Shown here piece by piece: positions 1 through 7,842 of a stretch of DNA of 64,000 nt. The DNA is from Noviherbaspirillum malthae. Lineage in GTDB: Bacteria; Pseudomonadota; Gammaproteobacteria; Burkholderiales; Burkholderiaceae_D. Within the stretch, counting starts at the first letter, position 1, and each line of letters opens with the position of its first letter. The notes under the pieces were generated by a model that did not search any database, was not told the origin of the DNA, and saw only the letters and a list, made by a program, of their open reading frames with translations. A program made the position numbers and the translations under genes. Location: assembly GCF_015352985.1 (NCBI RefSeq), contig NZ_JACYXF010000017.1, positions 39,831 to 103,830 on the forward strand, written 5' to 3'.

Positions 1-486
1 CTCCTTGCCGTGACCGCCGGCGCGTCGTTCTGGGTGGCCGCAACGGTGGCCACAGCAGTGTGGTACACGCCGCCGGCGCAGATGCCTCAAGTCACGTTGA
101 CGCGCCTTGATGGTACGCCAGTACCACTACAGACGCTAACGGGCAAGCCGATTGTGCTTAATCTATGGGCAACCTGGTGCCCCCCGTGCCGTCGCGAAAT
201 GCCTGTCTTGCGTGACGCGCAGGTCCGTCATCCCGACGTGAATTTCATTTTCGCCAATCAAGGGGAAGCGGCGGAGGCGGTGCGGCATTACCTGGAGTCT
301 GAACGGCTGGACCTCAAAAATGTCTTGCTCGACGCGCGTCTGCAAGTAGGCCAGCAACTCGGATCAGTTGCAATGCCAACCACTTTGTTTTTTAACGCGC
401 AGGGAAGACTTGTTGATCGGCGTCTTGGCGAACTATCTGCTGCCACTCTGGAACAGCGCATCAAATTGCTGCGCAACCCGGAGTAG
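1..486 (+). CDS. TlpA/ResA-like membrane-anchored thioredoxin, 5' partial
   Basis: Periplasmic thiol:disulfide oxidoreductase of the TlpA/ResA type. A hydrophobic N-terminal segment (SFWVAATVATAVWY) looks like a membrane anchor. The thioredoxin fold follows, with the active site WCPPC at about residues 56-60 (counting from the GTG at 10) and a cis-Pro region VAMPTTLFF. The reading frame is open to the window edge, so the true start may lie to the left; GTG at 10 is the first in-window start. It heads a same-strand run with an Lpd-like flavoprotein, DsrE-like protein, DsbD and a DsbG relative, so a role in envelope thiol redox is likely. The specific substrate is unknown. Confidence 0.85.
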   Translation, partial: LLAVTAGASFWVAATVATAVWYTPPAQMPQVTLTRLDGTPVPLQTLTGKPIVLNLWATWCPPCRREMPVLRDAQVRHPDVNFIFANQGEAAEAVRHYLESERLDLKNVLLDARLQVGQQLGSVAMPTTLFFNAQGRLVDRRLGELSAATLEQRIKLLRNPE

Positions 487-538
487 CGATAGTCGATGAC
501 GTCATTCCCGATACATGTCAACTCACTTAGGAGATACG

Positions 539-2026
539 GTGCGAAATACTGATATTGACGTTGATGTCGCAATTATCGGTGCTGGGACTGCAGGGCTGAG
601 TGCATTAAAAGAGATCAAACGTGCCGGTAAAACCTATGTCTTGATCGATCATGGACCACTTGGCACAAGTTGCGCGCGAGTCGGTTGCATGCCTAGCAAG
701 GCTGTGCTGCATGCTGGGGGGTTATGGCAGGGACAGGCCTTTATCGGCGGCGGCGTGCGGCAAATGCTGGATGTCACCGGGCCAGATGATCTCTGGCGCG
801 CCGCGCGAAGCACGCGTGACGCGCTCGCCAGTGGGGCGGCAACCAGAACTGTCGCCGCCGCAGGGGAACGACTACTGATGGGCCAGGCACGCTTTATTGC
901 TCCCGATGCCGTAACCGTAGGCGGCCGAACGGTAAGGGCTAAAGCATTCGTGATCGCAACCGGGTCCACGCCGATCGTGCCGGCGTTCCTGCGCGACATT
1001 CAGGCACGGATTTTGACTACCGATTCCTTATTCGAACTTGAAACATTGCCGCGCGCAGTCGGCATTCTGGGGGTCGGTGCCATCGGCCTGGAGATCGGTT
1101 TGGCGCTGTCAAGGCTTGGCGTGCGAATCGTCGCTGGTGATCTCAAAAGCATGCCTGCTGGCATTACCGATCCCGAGATCGGCGCCCGAGCGGTACAGCA
1201 TTTCAAGCACGCCAAGGGATTGACCATGTGGCTGGGACAGCCTATCAATGTGACTCGGACGGCGGTTGGTATAGGAATTTCAAATGGTGTGGCGACTGAA
1301 CAGGTCGACTGGATTCTGGCTGCGCTTGGCCGGAAGCCGGCACTCGATAGCCTGCATCTCGAAGCCGCAGGTGTTGCGCTCGACGAACATGGGCAGCCGC
1401 AAATTGATCCAGCCACCCTGCGCGCAGGACAATCCGCTTTATATTTCGCGGGAGATGTCACCGCAGACCGACCTCTGCAGCATGAGGCTGCCGATGGAGG
1501 GATGATCGCAGGCTTCAATGCCGCGCGACACGGTGCAGCAATCCGGTTCCAACGGCGTGTGTCTCTATCAATCGTCTTTTCCGATCCGGACATCGCTTTC
1601 GTCGGCACGCCGTTTGACCAGCTCGACCCGGAGGACATCATCATCGGTTCCGCGTCCGGCCAGAGCAATGGACGTTCCCGTGTAATGGGCACGGAAGACA
1701 ACCTTGTCCGGATCTACGCGGATCGCATCAACGGCAACTTGCTGGGGGCGAGCATTTTTGCTGTCCATGGCGAACACATTGCGCATTTATTGGCATGGGC
1801 AATGCAAAGAAACGAGACAGCAGAAAGCCTGCTCGAAATGCCGTTTTACCATCCGACGATTGAGGAAATGGTGCAGTCGGCCCTTTCCGACATCGTCGCC
1901 CAGCAAGGCGTCAGAAGGGCAGAGCCGCTAGGCGTACGCCATCTGGATCGGGAAGACTTGAACAGCTCAACTAAAAATTTCGATCACAATATATGGAACC
2001 AACATCCCAACCGCTACGCGTCCTGA
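539..2026 (+). CDS. FAD-dependent pyridine nucleotide-disulfide oxidoreductase (Lpd/mercuric reductase-like)
   Basis: Class I disulfide reductase. An N-terminal FAD fold (AIIGAGTAGLSALKEI) is followed by the redox pair in CARVGC at about residues 44-49, an NAD(P)-binding GVGAIGLEIG motif, and the C-terminal HPTIEE active-site His-Glu. At 495 aa it is slightly longer than usual for dihydrolipoyl dehydrogenases. I chose GTG 539 because TTAGGAG sits 5 nt upstream; an ATG at 515 is in frame but lacks a ribosome site. No 2-oxoacid dehydrogenase genes are nearby. Its neighbours are Dsb-type proteins, so I infer a role in a thiol redox chain rather than central metabolism. No MerA-type N-terminal HMA domain is present. 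Confidence 0.85.
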   Translation: MRNTDIDVDVAIIGAGTAGLSALKEIKRAGKTYVLIDHGPLGTSCARVGCMPSKAVLHAGGLWQGQAFIGGGVRQMLDVTGPDDLWRAARSTRDALASGAATRTVAAAGERLLMGQARFIAPDAVTVGGRTVRAKAFVIATGSTPIVPAFLRDIQARILTTDSLFELETLPRAVGILGVGAIGLEIGLALSRLGVRIVAGDLKSMPAGITDPEIGARAVQHFKHAKGLTMWLGQPINVTRTAVGIGISNGVATEQVDWILAALGRKPALDSLHLEAAGVALDEHGQPQIDPATLRAGQSALYFAGDVTADRPLQHEAADGGMIAGFNAARHGAAIRFQRRVSLSIVFSDPDIAFVGTPFDQLDPEDIIIGSASGQSNGRSRVMGTEDNLVRIYADRINGNLLGASIFAVHGEHIAHLLAWAMQRNETAESLLEMPFYHPTIEEMVQSALSDIVAQQGVRRAEPLGVRHLDREDLNSSTKNFDHNIWNQHPNRYAS

Positions 2027-2307
2027 TTCATGCGCCAACTGCAGAAGCTGTTAATCGAGCCAGAAACAATGCTGCCAACCTGCGACAAGCCGCTCCTGGT
2101 GCGGAGGTGCGAATTCTTGTCAATGCCGATGGCGTGGCTGCGGTGCTGGACACACCACGGCCTGACACGGATTGCCTGACCCTGATATGTGAAAACACGC
2201 TAAAGCGCATCCAGCGAATCGCTCCTAGCCCGTTGCAGACGGTACCGGCATCGATTCTGGCGCTTGCAGAGATGCAGCGTGACGGCTGGTGCTACGTGCG
2301 TGCCTGA
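1993..2307 (+). CDS. DsrE/DsrF-like small protein
   Basis: A 104-aa protein with an alternating beta-alpha pattern (LRVLIHAPT, VRILVNADGV, CLTLICENTL) resembling DsrE/DsrF/YchN proteins, which act in sulfur relay or as small cysteine proteins. One Cys lies in LICENT (about residue 65), the usual DsrE Cys position, and another near the C-terminus (GWCYVRA). It overlaps the flavoprotein gene by 34 nt, indicating translational coupling. Because it shares an operon with the flavoprotein and DsbD, I infer a cytoplasmic persulfide or thiol carrier. The family call is by pattern only. Confidence 0.6.
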   Translation: MEPTSQPLRVLIHAPTAEAVNRARNNAANLRQAAPGAEVRILVNADGVAAVLDTPRPDTDCLTLICENTLKRIQRIAPSPLQTVPASILALAEMQRDGWCYVRA

Positions 2308-2381
2308 TGCTCAATGCTAGCGCCGACCCATGTGGGATGAGTTTGATAACAAAAGTAAGCAGAACGTTTTTTATCGGCATC

Positions 2382-4124
2382 ATGAAAAAAAGAGACGGAC
2401 AAAGTCTGCTTGGTATGGTGATTATGCTGCTTGCAGTCATCGTCTTATTGCTGTCGCCAGTCGCGTACGCCGAGGATGACTATCTTGCGCCAGAAGTGGC
2501 CTTCAGGTTTTCTGCACGAATGGTCGATGCAGGGACAGCAGAAGTTACTTACGCCATCGCTGACGGCTACTACATGTACCGTGAGCGGTTCAACTTCACC
2601 GCAGTGGGCGCGCAGCTCGGCGCACCCCATCTCCCGGCAGGAAAGGTAAAGTTCGACGAGACGTTCCAGAAGGAGGTCGAGACTTACCGCAAAACGATCA
2701 CGATCCGGATACCGGTAGAAGCGCACGGGCCTTTCAGCTTAAGGGCCACGTCCCAGGGATGCGCCGATCAGGGGTTGTGCTACTCGCCGATGGAGTCCAC
2801 CGCTCGGTTGACTCCGGTCACCGGTGCTACGTCCGCGAACGCCAGCCCATCGGTGGACACGGAAATGGGAAGGATTGAAGGATCGCTTAATAGCGGGCGC
2901 CTGCTGGTCATATTGCCGTTGTTTCTGCTACTTGGCCTTGGCTTGTCGTTCACGCCCTGCGTACTGCCAATGGTCCCGATCCTGTCGTCAATTATCGTGG
3001 GCGACCAGGCGAAGGTGAGCCGTGCACGCGGATTGCTGCTAGCAGCAGTTTACGCGCTTGGGATGGCGATCGTGTACACACTTTTCGGTGTTGCGGCTGG
3101 GCTTGCAGGAGAAGGATTGGCCGCTAGTTTGCAAAACCCCTGGGTGCTCAGCACCTTCGCATTGCTAATGGTGCTGCTGTCGCTGTCGATGTTTGGTGTC
3201 TACCAGTTGCAGATGCCATCCGCCATCCAATCAAAGCTTCTGCAAGTCTCGGAACGACAGGCGGCCGGAAAGCTGGTCGGCGTTTTTATTATGGGCGCGC
3301 TCTCGGCGCTTATCGTAGGCCCTTGCGTGGCCGCGCCGCTGGCAGGTGTGCTCGTCTACATAAGCCATACACGCGACATTTTGATCGGCGGGAGTGCGTT
3401 ATTTGCAATGGCGGTCGGCATGAGCATTCCGTTGCTTTTGGTCGGCGCGTCTGCGGGTGTGTTGCTGCCGCGGGCAGGCGCATGGATGGATTCCGTGAAG
3501 CGCTTCTTTGGCGTACTGATGCTAGCGACGGCGCTGTGGATGCTATCGCCAGTGATTCCGGCGGCATTGCAAATGCTGGCTTGGGGCGCACTTGGCGTGG
3601 GATACGCTGTTTGGCTGTTCTCGCGGGGTCGTGGTGGCTGGTTGGCGAAGGCCTGGGCACTAGTGTTCGCGGTGGCTGGCCTGGTTCAGTTTGTCGGAGT
3701 GGCGACAGGTGGCCGGGATGCCTTGGCACCTTTTGCCCATTTCACTGGCCAAGCGCCTCATGCCACAGAGTTCAAGCGGATCCGGTCGATCGGGGAGCTC
3801 GATGCCATTTTATCCTCGAGTCCCGGCAAGGCAGTGATGCTTGATTTCTACGCCGACTGGTGCGTGTCATGCAAGGAGATGGAAAGATTCACCTTTTCCG
3901 ATCCACGGGTGAGAACGCAGTTCGCCGAGATGCTTCTGCTGCAGGCTGATGTGACGGCCAATAATGCCGACGACAAGGCCTTGCTCAAGCGGTTCAAGCT
4001 GTTTGGGCCGCCCGGCATTGTCTTTTTCGATCAGACCGGGAGCGAAGTCACCGGCGCCCGCGTCATCGGGTATCAGGACCCGGCAAAGTTTCTTCAATCT
4101 TTGGCGCGTGCCCGCCAGAAGTAG
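2382..4124 (+). CDS. dsbD: Thiol:disulfide interchange protein DsbD
   Basis: Full three-domain DsbD of 580 aa, which passes cytoplasmic thioredoxin electrons to periplasmic thiol proteins. Visible features are a signal peptide (ending SPVAYAED), the alpha domain with cysteines in CADQGLC (about residue 126 on), a membrane domain with FTPCVLPMVP (about 190) and GPCVAAPL (about 312), and the C-terminal gamma thioredoxin domain with DWCVSC (about 492). I chose ATG 2382, which gives a clean signal peptide; the upstream in-frame start at 2289 would add a non-signal leader overlapping the DsrE-like gene. It lies 74 nt after the DsrE-like gene and before the DsbG-like gene, one probable electron donor-acceptor pair. 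Confidence 0.93.
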   Translation: MKKRDGQSLLGMVIMLLAVIVLLLSPVAYAEDDYLAPEVAFRFSARMVDAGTAEVTYAIADGYYMYRERFNFTAVGAQLGAPHLPAGKVKFDETFQKEVETYRKTITIRIPVEAHGPFSLRATSQGCADQGLCYSPMESTARLTPVTGATSANASPSVDTEMGRIEGSLNSGRLLVILPLFLLLGLGLSFTPCVLPMVPILSSIIVGDQAKVSRARGLLLAAVYALGMAIVYTLFGVAAGLAGEGLAASLQNPWVLSTFALLMVLLSLSMFGVYQLQMPSAIQSKLLQVSERQAAGKLVGVFIMGALSALIVGPCVAAPLAGVLVYISHTRDILIGGSALFAMAVGMSIPLLLVGASAGVLLPRAGAWMDSVKRFFGVLMLATALWMLSPVIPAALQMLAWGALGVGYAVWLFSRGRGGWLAKAWALVFAVAGLVQFVGVATGGRDALAPFAHFTGQAPHATEFKRIRSIGELDAILSSSPGKAVMLDFYADWCVSCKEMERFTFSDPRVRTQFAEMLLLQADVTANNADDKALLKRFKLFGPPGIVFFDQTGSEVTGARVIGYQDPAKFLQSLARARQK

Positions 4125-4174
4125 GCACATAAGATCAACCAATCTAATCACTTAACTGCTACTTGGGTACCTGC

Positions 4175-5026
4175 ATGCTGTCAAACATAACCTCTAATCA
4201 GAAAAAAACCGGATTCACTCTGGTTTCCCGCCTTGCCATGGCTGCTGTGCTGGCAACCACCTCATTAAGCGCCTGCTCGACGGAGAAATACCCGAAAGCG
4301 ATACAAGAAGCCGTAGACGCTGGCTTAAAAGTCGTCAAAACCTTTCCTGCGGCATCCGGCTTGACCGGTTGGGTGTTGTCGCAGAGTGGACGTCATTCGA
4401 TCGTTTTCACCACTGCGGACAAGAAGACGCTGTTGGCCGGCGCCTTGATCGGGGAAAACGGGGAGAACCTGTCTGAGCAATATGAAGCGCAGTTTGTCCC
4501 AAAGCCAGATATGGCAGCGGTCTTTCAGACACTGGAAAAATCATCCTACGTAGTCGAAGGCACCACGTCTGACCCGAAGAGTTTGCTCTATGTGTTTGTT
4601 GACGCCAATTGCCCATTCTGCCATTACACATGGAAAGCCTTGCAGCCTTATGAAAAGGCAGGCCTGCAGGTGCGTTGGATCCTCGTAGACACTCTTGGGC
4701 CGACCAGCATGCCCAAAGCGATAGAAGTGCTCGCCACGGCGGACCAAACTGCTGCATTCCGTAAGATGGAAGAAAACCACGGCAAAGCCTGGATAGCGTC
4801 GCCGCAATTTTCGGCAACTGCCAAGCCGGATATCGCCGACAAAATCCGGAGTAATGGGGAAATCATGAGTGCATTTGGAATCGGCGGAACGCCGGGAATT
4901 ATCTGGAAAGACAGACAAGGCAAAGTCAACGTTAAGGCGGGCATGCCGCGCCTTTCCGAAATCCCGCAGATAACTGGATTGCCTGAACAGAGAATGGATG
5001 ATCCTGCCCTTGCAAAGTTTCGCTAA
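4175..5026 (+). CDS. dsbG: DsbG/DsbC-family thiol:disulfide interchange lipoprotein
   Basis: Periplasmic disulfide isomerase or sulfenic-acid reductase of the DsbC/DsbG family, about 283 aa. The active site is CPFC in VDANCPFCHY, followed later by the cis-Pro loop GIGGTPGIIW. The N-terminus has a hydrophobic segment ending in the lipobox LSAC (TTSLSACSTE), so it is probably a lipoprotein; E. coli DsbG is soluble. An alternative TTG start at 4163 adds four residues. It follows dsbD by 50 nt, and DsbD is the known reductant of this family. Confidence 0.85.
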   Translation: MLSNITSNQKKTGFTLVSRLAMAAVLATTSLSACSTEKYPKAIQEAVDAGLKVVKTFPAASGLTGWVLSQSGRHSIVFTTADKKTLLAGALIGENGENLSEQYEAQFVPKPDMAAVFQTLEKSSYVVEGTTSDPKSLLYVFVDANCPFCHYTWKALQPYEKAGLQVRWILVDTLGPTSMPKAIEVLATADQTAAFRKMEENHGKAWIASPQFSATAKPDIADKIRSNGEIMSAFGIGGTPGIIWKDRQGKVNVKAGMPRLSEIPQITGLPEQRMDDPALAKFR

Positions 5027-5531
5027 CCTGTAATGCTGCGATGGGATCGTGTAAAAAAAGAGGTGCTACCGTTTATACGGATAGAAATCCGATTGCGGTA
5101 AGTAGAGCCATGACAGCGCCGGCAAGCTGGTTCGGTCCATCATCGCAAACGGGTACACAAAGCCGCGTTTCGTCAGAAGAGTATAGGTGATATCGGCGCG
5201 AATTAACTGATCGGAACGATTTGCCACGTCATCTGCAGAGCGTGAGTGCGGTCAATCATTTCTTTTCACTCAGTGGCCCCGCTTTTTTGAACGCGCCGCT
5301 ATGCAAATTCTTATGCTCGCCACTCGCCCAATGTAGACATGTGGCTAAAAAGCTACGCGAATCGAGTTCTAGTTCGACCATGAACTAAATGATGCCCGGG
5401 TAGTGCTACAGCTAATTGGACAGGTTTTAGTTCGCAGAATGATCAACTTTTAGTTCCGAGCGCTAATATGTCGCCAGCGTTGAGGCGGTCAACAGTTTAC
5501 TTCTTTCATACCGTCGCTATACTGCCGTAAA
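5027..5531 (+). other. Gene-free stretch between the Dsb operon and imuA
   Basis: About 500 bases without a convincing coding frame. The right-hand part carries several copies of a TTAGTTC-type motif (listed separately) and ends at the LexA box of the imu operon. No clear terminator for dsbG was seen. Confidence 0.6.
5366..5456. repeat. Cluster of TTTAGTTC-type short repeats
   Basis: Four copies of a (T)TAGTTC core lie within 90 bp: CTAGTTC near 5369-5375, its inverted form GAACTAAA at 5382-5389, and TTTTAGTTC at 5425-5433 and 5448-5456. Clustered direct and inverted short repeats can be protein-binding sites or a decayed transposon end. No recombinase gene is adjacent. Confidence 0.4.
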
Positions 5532-5551
5532 CACTGTATAAATATACATGG
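5532..5551 (+). promoter_or_regulatory. LexA (SOS) box of the imuA-imuB-dnaE2 operon
   Basis: CTGTATAAATATACAT matches the CTGT-N8-ACAG LexA consensus with one mismatch in the last base and the typical alternating AT core. A TATAAA -10-like hexamer lies inside it, so LexA would block the promoter directly. It overlaps the first possible ATG of imuA (5548). Confidence 0.85.
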
Positions 5552-5601
5552 GTTTCGTGTACACGTGGCAACGTGTACAAATAAACATCGAAGAGGCAGA
5601 C

Positions 5602-6399
5602 TTGGCAATTTTATCGGGCAGCGACAGCACGGCATCAGAGAAGCGTGACCGGTTTTTTGCACTGGCGGAGACTCTGCGCGATTCAATCTGGCGGGCTGAC
5701 GCCCTCGGACGGTCCAGAGTATCGGCTATCTCCACTGGTTATGCCGCACTAGATACTGAGTTACCTGGCCAGGGCTGGAACGTCTCCGTTTTGACCGAGC
5801 TTCTCTGGGCATACCAGGGTGGCGGAGAGTTCCGCGTTTTGGCACCAGCACTGAAAATGGTGTCCCAGGCAGGTAAGACCGTCGTCCTGCTGGGTTCTCC
5901 ACATGAGCTGAGTGCGCCTGCTCTCGACCAGTATGGCATTGATATCAAACACCTCCTGATCGTGCATGCGGACAAGCCTGCCGACCGTCTGTGGACGGCA
6001 GAACAGATCCTCAGAAGCGCGAGTGCAGGAGCGCTGGTCAGCTGGCACCCAGCGGTCAAAGCGGAGCATTTGCGCCGCCTGCAGGTGGCCGCCGCCGCAG
6101 TCGATAGTCTAACGTTCATCCTGCGTCCGGCCAGTACCAAGGTTGAGCCGTCGCCGTCGCCGTTGCGCCTGCATTGCGAGCCGGCGCCTTACGGGCAGCT
6201 GTCCGTTGACGTCTTCAAGCGTCGCGGTCCTGCTGCCGCCGCGCCCGTGCTGCTGCCAGCATTGTTTTCACCTTCCATGAAGCGCGCGCTCGACCGGGCG
6301 CAGCGCAATGCCGTCGCACCACCAGTAGAAAGTTCCCATGTGGATCGCCTCGTTCCTTCCCCAGCTGCCGCTCGACCTGGCATTCCGACGCTGGCCTGA
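5602..6399 (+). CDS. imuA: ImuA, RecA-like SOS mutagenesis accessory protein
   Basis: RecA/SulA-like protein that works with ImuB and DnaE2 in SOS-induced translesion mutagenesis. The conserved ImuA stretch includes ISTGYAALDTELPGQGW, LTELLW and LLGSPHELSAPAL. The frame is open from ATG 5548, but that ATG lies in the LexA box and would be at or before the transcript start. I prefer TTG 5602, which has GAGG about 5 nt upstream and gives 265 aa. GTG 5557 is another option. It overlaps imuB by 62 nt. Confidence 0.85.
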   Translation: MAILSGSDSTASEKRDRFFALAETLRDSIWRADALGRSRVSAISTGYAALDTELPGQGWNVSVLTELLWAYQGGGEFRVLAPALKMVSQAGKTVVLLGSPHELSAPALDQYGIDIKHLLIVHADKPADRLWTAEQILRSASAGALVSWHPAVKAEHLRRLQVAAAAVDSLTFILRPASTKVEPSPSPLRLHCEPAPYGQLSVDVFKRRGPAAAAPVLLPALFSPSMKRALDRAQRNAVAPPVESSHVDRLVPSPAAARPGIPTLA

Positions 6400-7831
6400 G
6401 GCGCTGCAGGACAACCTGCGGTCCACGCTCCCGATCGTCATCATCGAATCCGGGCGGGTAGGGTGGGTAAGCGCCGGCGCGGGGCAAGCCGGCATCGTGC
6501 CCGGCATGTCAGAGTCGGGCGCGCGTACACGATCGGCCAGCGTCATACCGGTGTCGCGCGACATCGAGGCCGAAGGCAGGGCGGTCACCGAAGCGGCATT
6601 GTGGGCGCTGCACTTCACGCCCGAGGTTGCAGTACGCCATTCTGGCTTGATCCTCAACGTAGCGGCGAGCCTGCGCCTGTTTGGCGGTGTGGAAACGATC
6701 GCACAGCGACTAAGGAACGGGCTCGATGAGCTTGGATTAACTGCCAATATCGCGGCGGCGCCAACAGCAACAGCAGCATGGTGGCTCGCGCAAAGCCACG
6801 ACGGCATCATCGCCGGCGATGCTCAGTATGCCGACCTTGTCGACAGCCTGCCGCCCACGCTAATCGAGCCGCTGATGCCACATGCCGAGTCCTTGAAGGC
6901 TATCGGCTGCAGGACCATCGGTCAGTTCCGCCGCCTGCCACGCAGTGGCATCGTCAAACGGTTCGGCAAGGCCGTTTTGACCGAACTCGATCGCTGCTTC
7001 GGCAGCGAGCCCGAGTTGTTCACCTGGTACGAGGCGCCGGAGCGGTTCTGCCAGCGCATCGAGCTAGGGGCCCGGATTGAGACCACGGAGTTGCTGCTGC
7101 ACTCGGCCCGCCGATTACTGCTGCAAATGACAGGCTTTCTGTCAGCGCGATTTTGCGCAGTGACCCAGTTTTCCCTGTCGCTGCACCATGAAACCGTGCG
7201 CCTCGGCAAGAGTCCGACGACCCGCATCGACATCAAGTTAGGCGCTCCCAGCCGTGACCTCGAACACCTGACGCTGCTGATGAAAGAGCACTTGGCGAAA
7301 CTCGTTCTCGAGTCGTCTGTGGTTGAGATGACGTTGTCGGCGGATGCACTGGAAGAGCGCGCCGCGCCGAATAATGAACTGTTCCCGACTGCTACCAGCC
7401 AGTCGGAAATGCTCGGCCGCCTGATCGAGCGGTTGACCAGCCGCCTCGGGCCCGACGCGGTTACCAGGATCGCTATCAGTGCGGATCACCGGCCCGAGAA
7501 GTGCACCGTCCATGCCGCGCCTGTCCCGGTCAAGGGAGCACGGCCACCGAGCCCATTATCCGGCGCGTCATTCCCGCCGCGCCCGACATGGCTACTGAAA
7601 GATCCGATTCCGCTGATCACCCGCCACAACCGGCCGTTTTATGGGGCAGAGTTGCGCCTGCTGATAGGACCTGAGCGAATCGAGACGGGCTGGTGGGATG
7701 ATGAAGTGATTCAGCGTGACTATTTTGTTGCGCTCAATGAATCCTGCCATTTGGTGCTATGGGTCTTCCGCGCCCGCATTAGCATCGACGACGAGGAACC
7801 CGGCTGGTACCTGCATGGTTTTTTTGCATAG
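6338..7831 (+). CDS. imuB: ImuB, inactive Y-family polymerase-like protein
   Basis: Y-family DNA polymerase homologue (497 aa) that bridges ImuA, the beta clamp and DnaE2 in mutagenic repair. The N-terminus WIASFLPQLPLDLAFRRW is typical, where real Y polymerases have a catalytic aspartate in the first motif. The SAGAGQAGIVPGM and LFGGVETIAQRL regions correspond to the polymerase palm with degenerate catalytic residues. The start falls inside imuA in another frame, a usual arrangement for this operon. The stop is 11 nt before dnaE2. Confidence 0.92.
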   Translation: MWIASFLPQLPLDLAFRRWPEALQDNLRSTLPIVIIESGRVGWVSAGAGQAGIVPGMSESGARTRSASVIPVSRDIEAEGRAVTEAALWALHFTPEVAVRHSGLILNVAASLRLFGGVETIAQRLRNGLDELGLTANIAAAPTATAAWWLAQSHDGIIAGDAQYADLVDSLPPTLIEPLMPHAESLKAIGCRTIGQFRRLPRSGIVKRFGKAVLTELDRCFGSEPELFTWYEAPERFCQRIELGARIETTELLLHSARRLLLQMTGFLSARFCAVTQFSLSLHHETVRLGKSPTTRIDIKLGAPSRDLEHLTLLMKEHLAKLVLESSVVEMTLSADALEERAAPNNELFPTATSQSEMLGRLIERLTSRLGPDAVTRIAISADHRPEKCTVHAAPVPVKGARPPSPLSGASFPPRPTWLLKDPIPLITRHNRPFYGAELRLLIGPERIETGWWDDEVIQRDYFVALNESCHLVLWVFRARISIDDEEPGWYLHGFFA

Positions 7832-7842
7832 CGTGGCCAGAC

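Noticed and set aside
1000..1701. A 233-aa open frame antisense to the Lpd-like gene
   Set aside because: It is rich in Ser, Pro and Arg, has no motif, and lies fully opposite a strongly supported gene.
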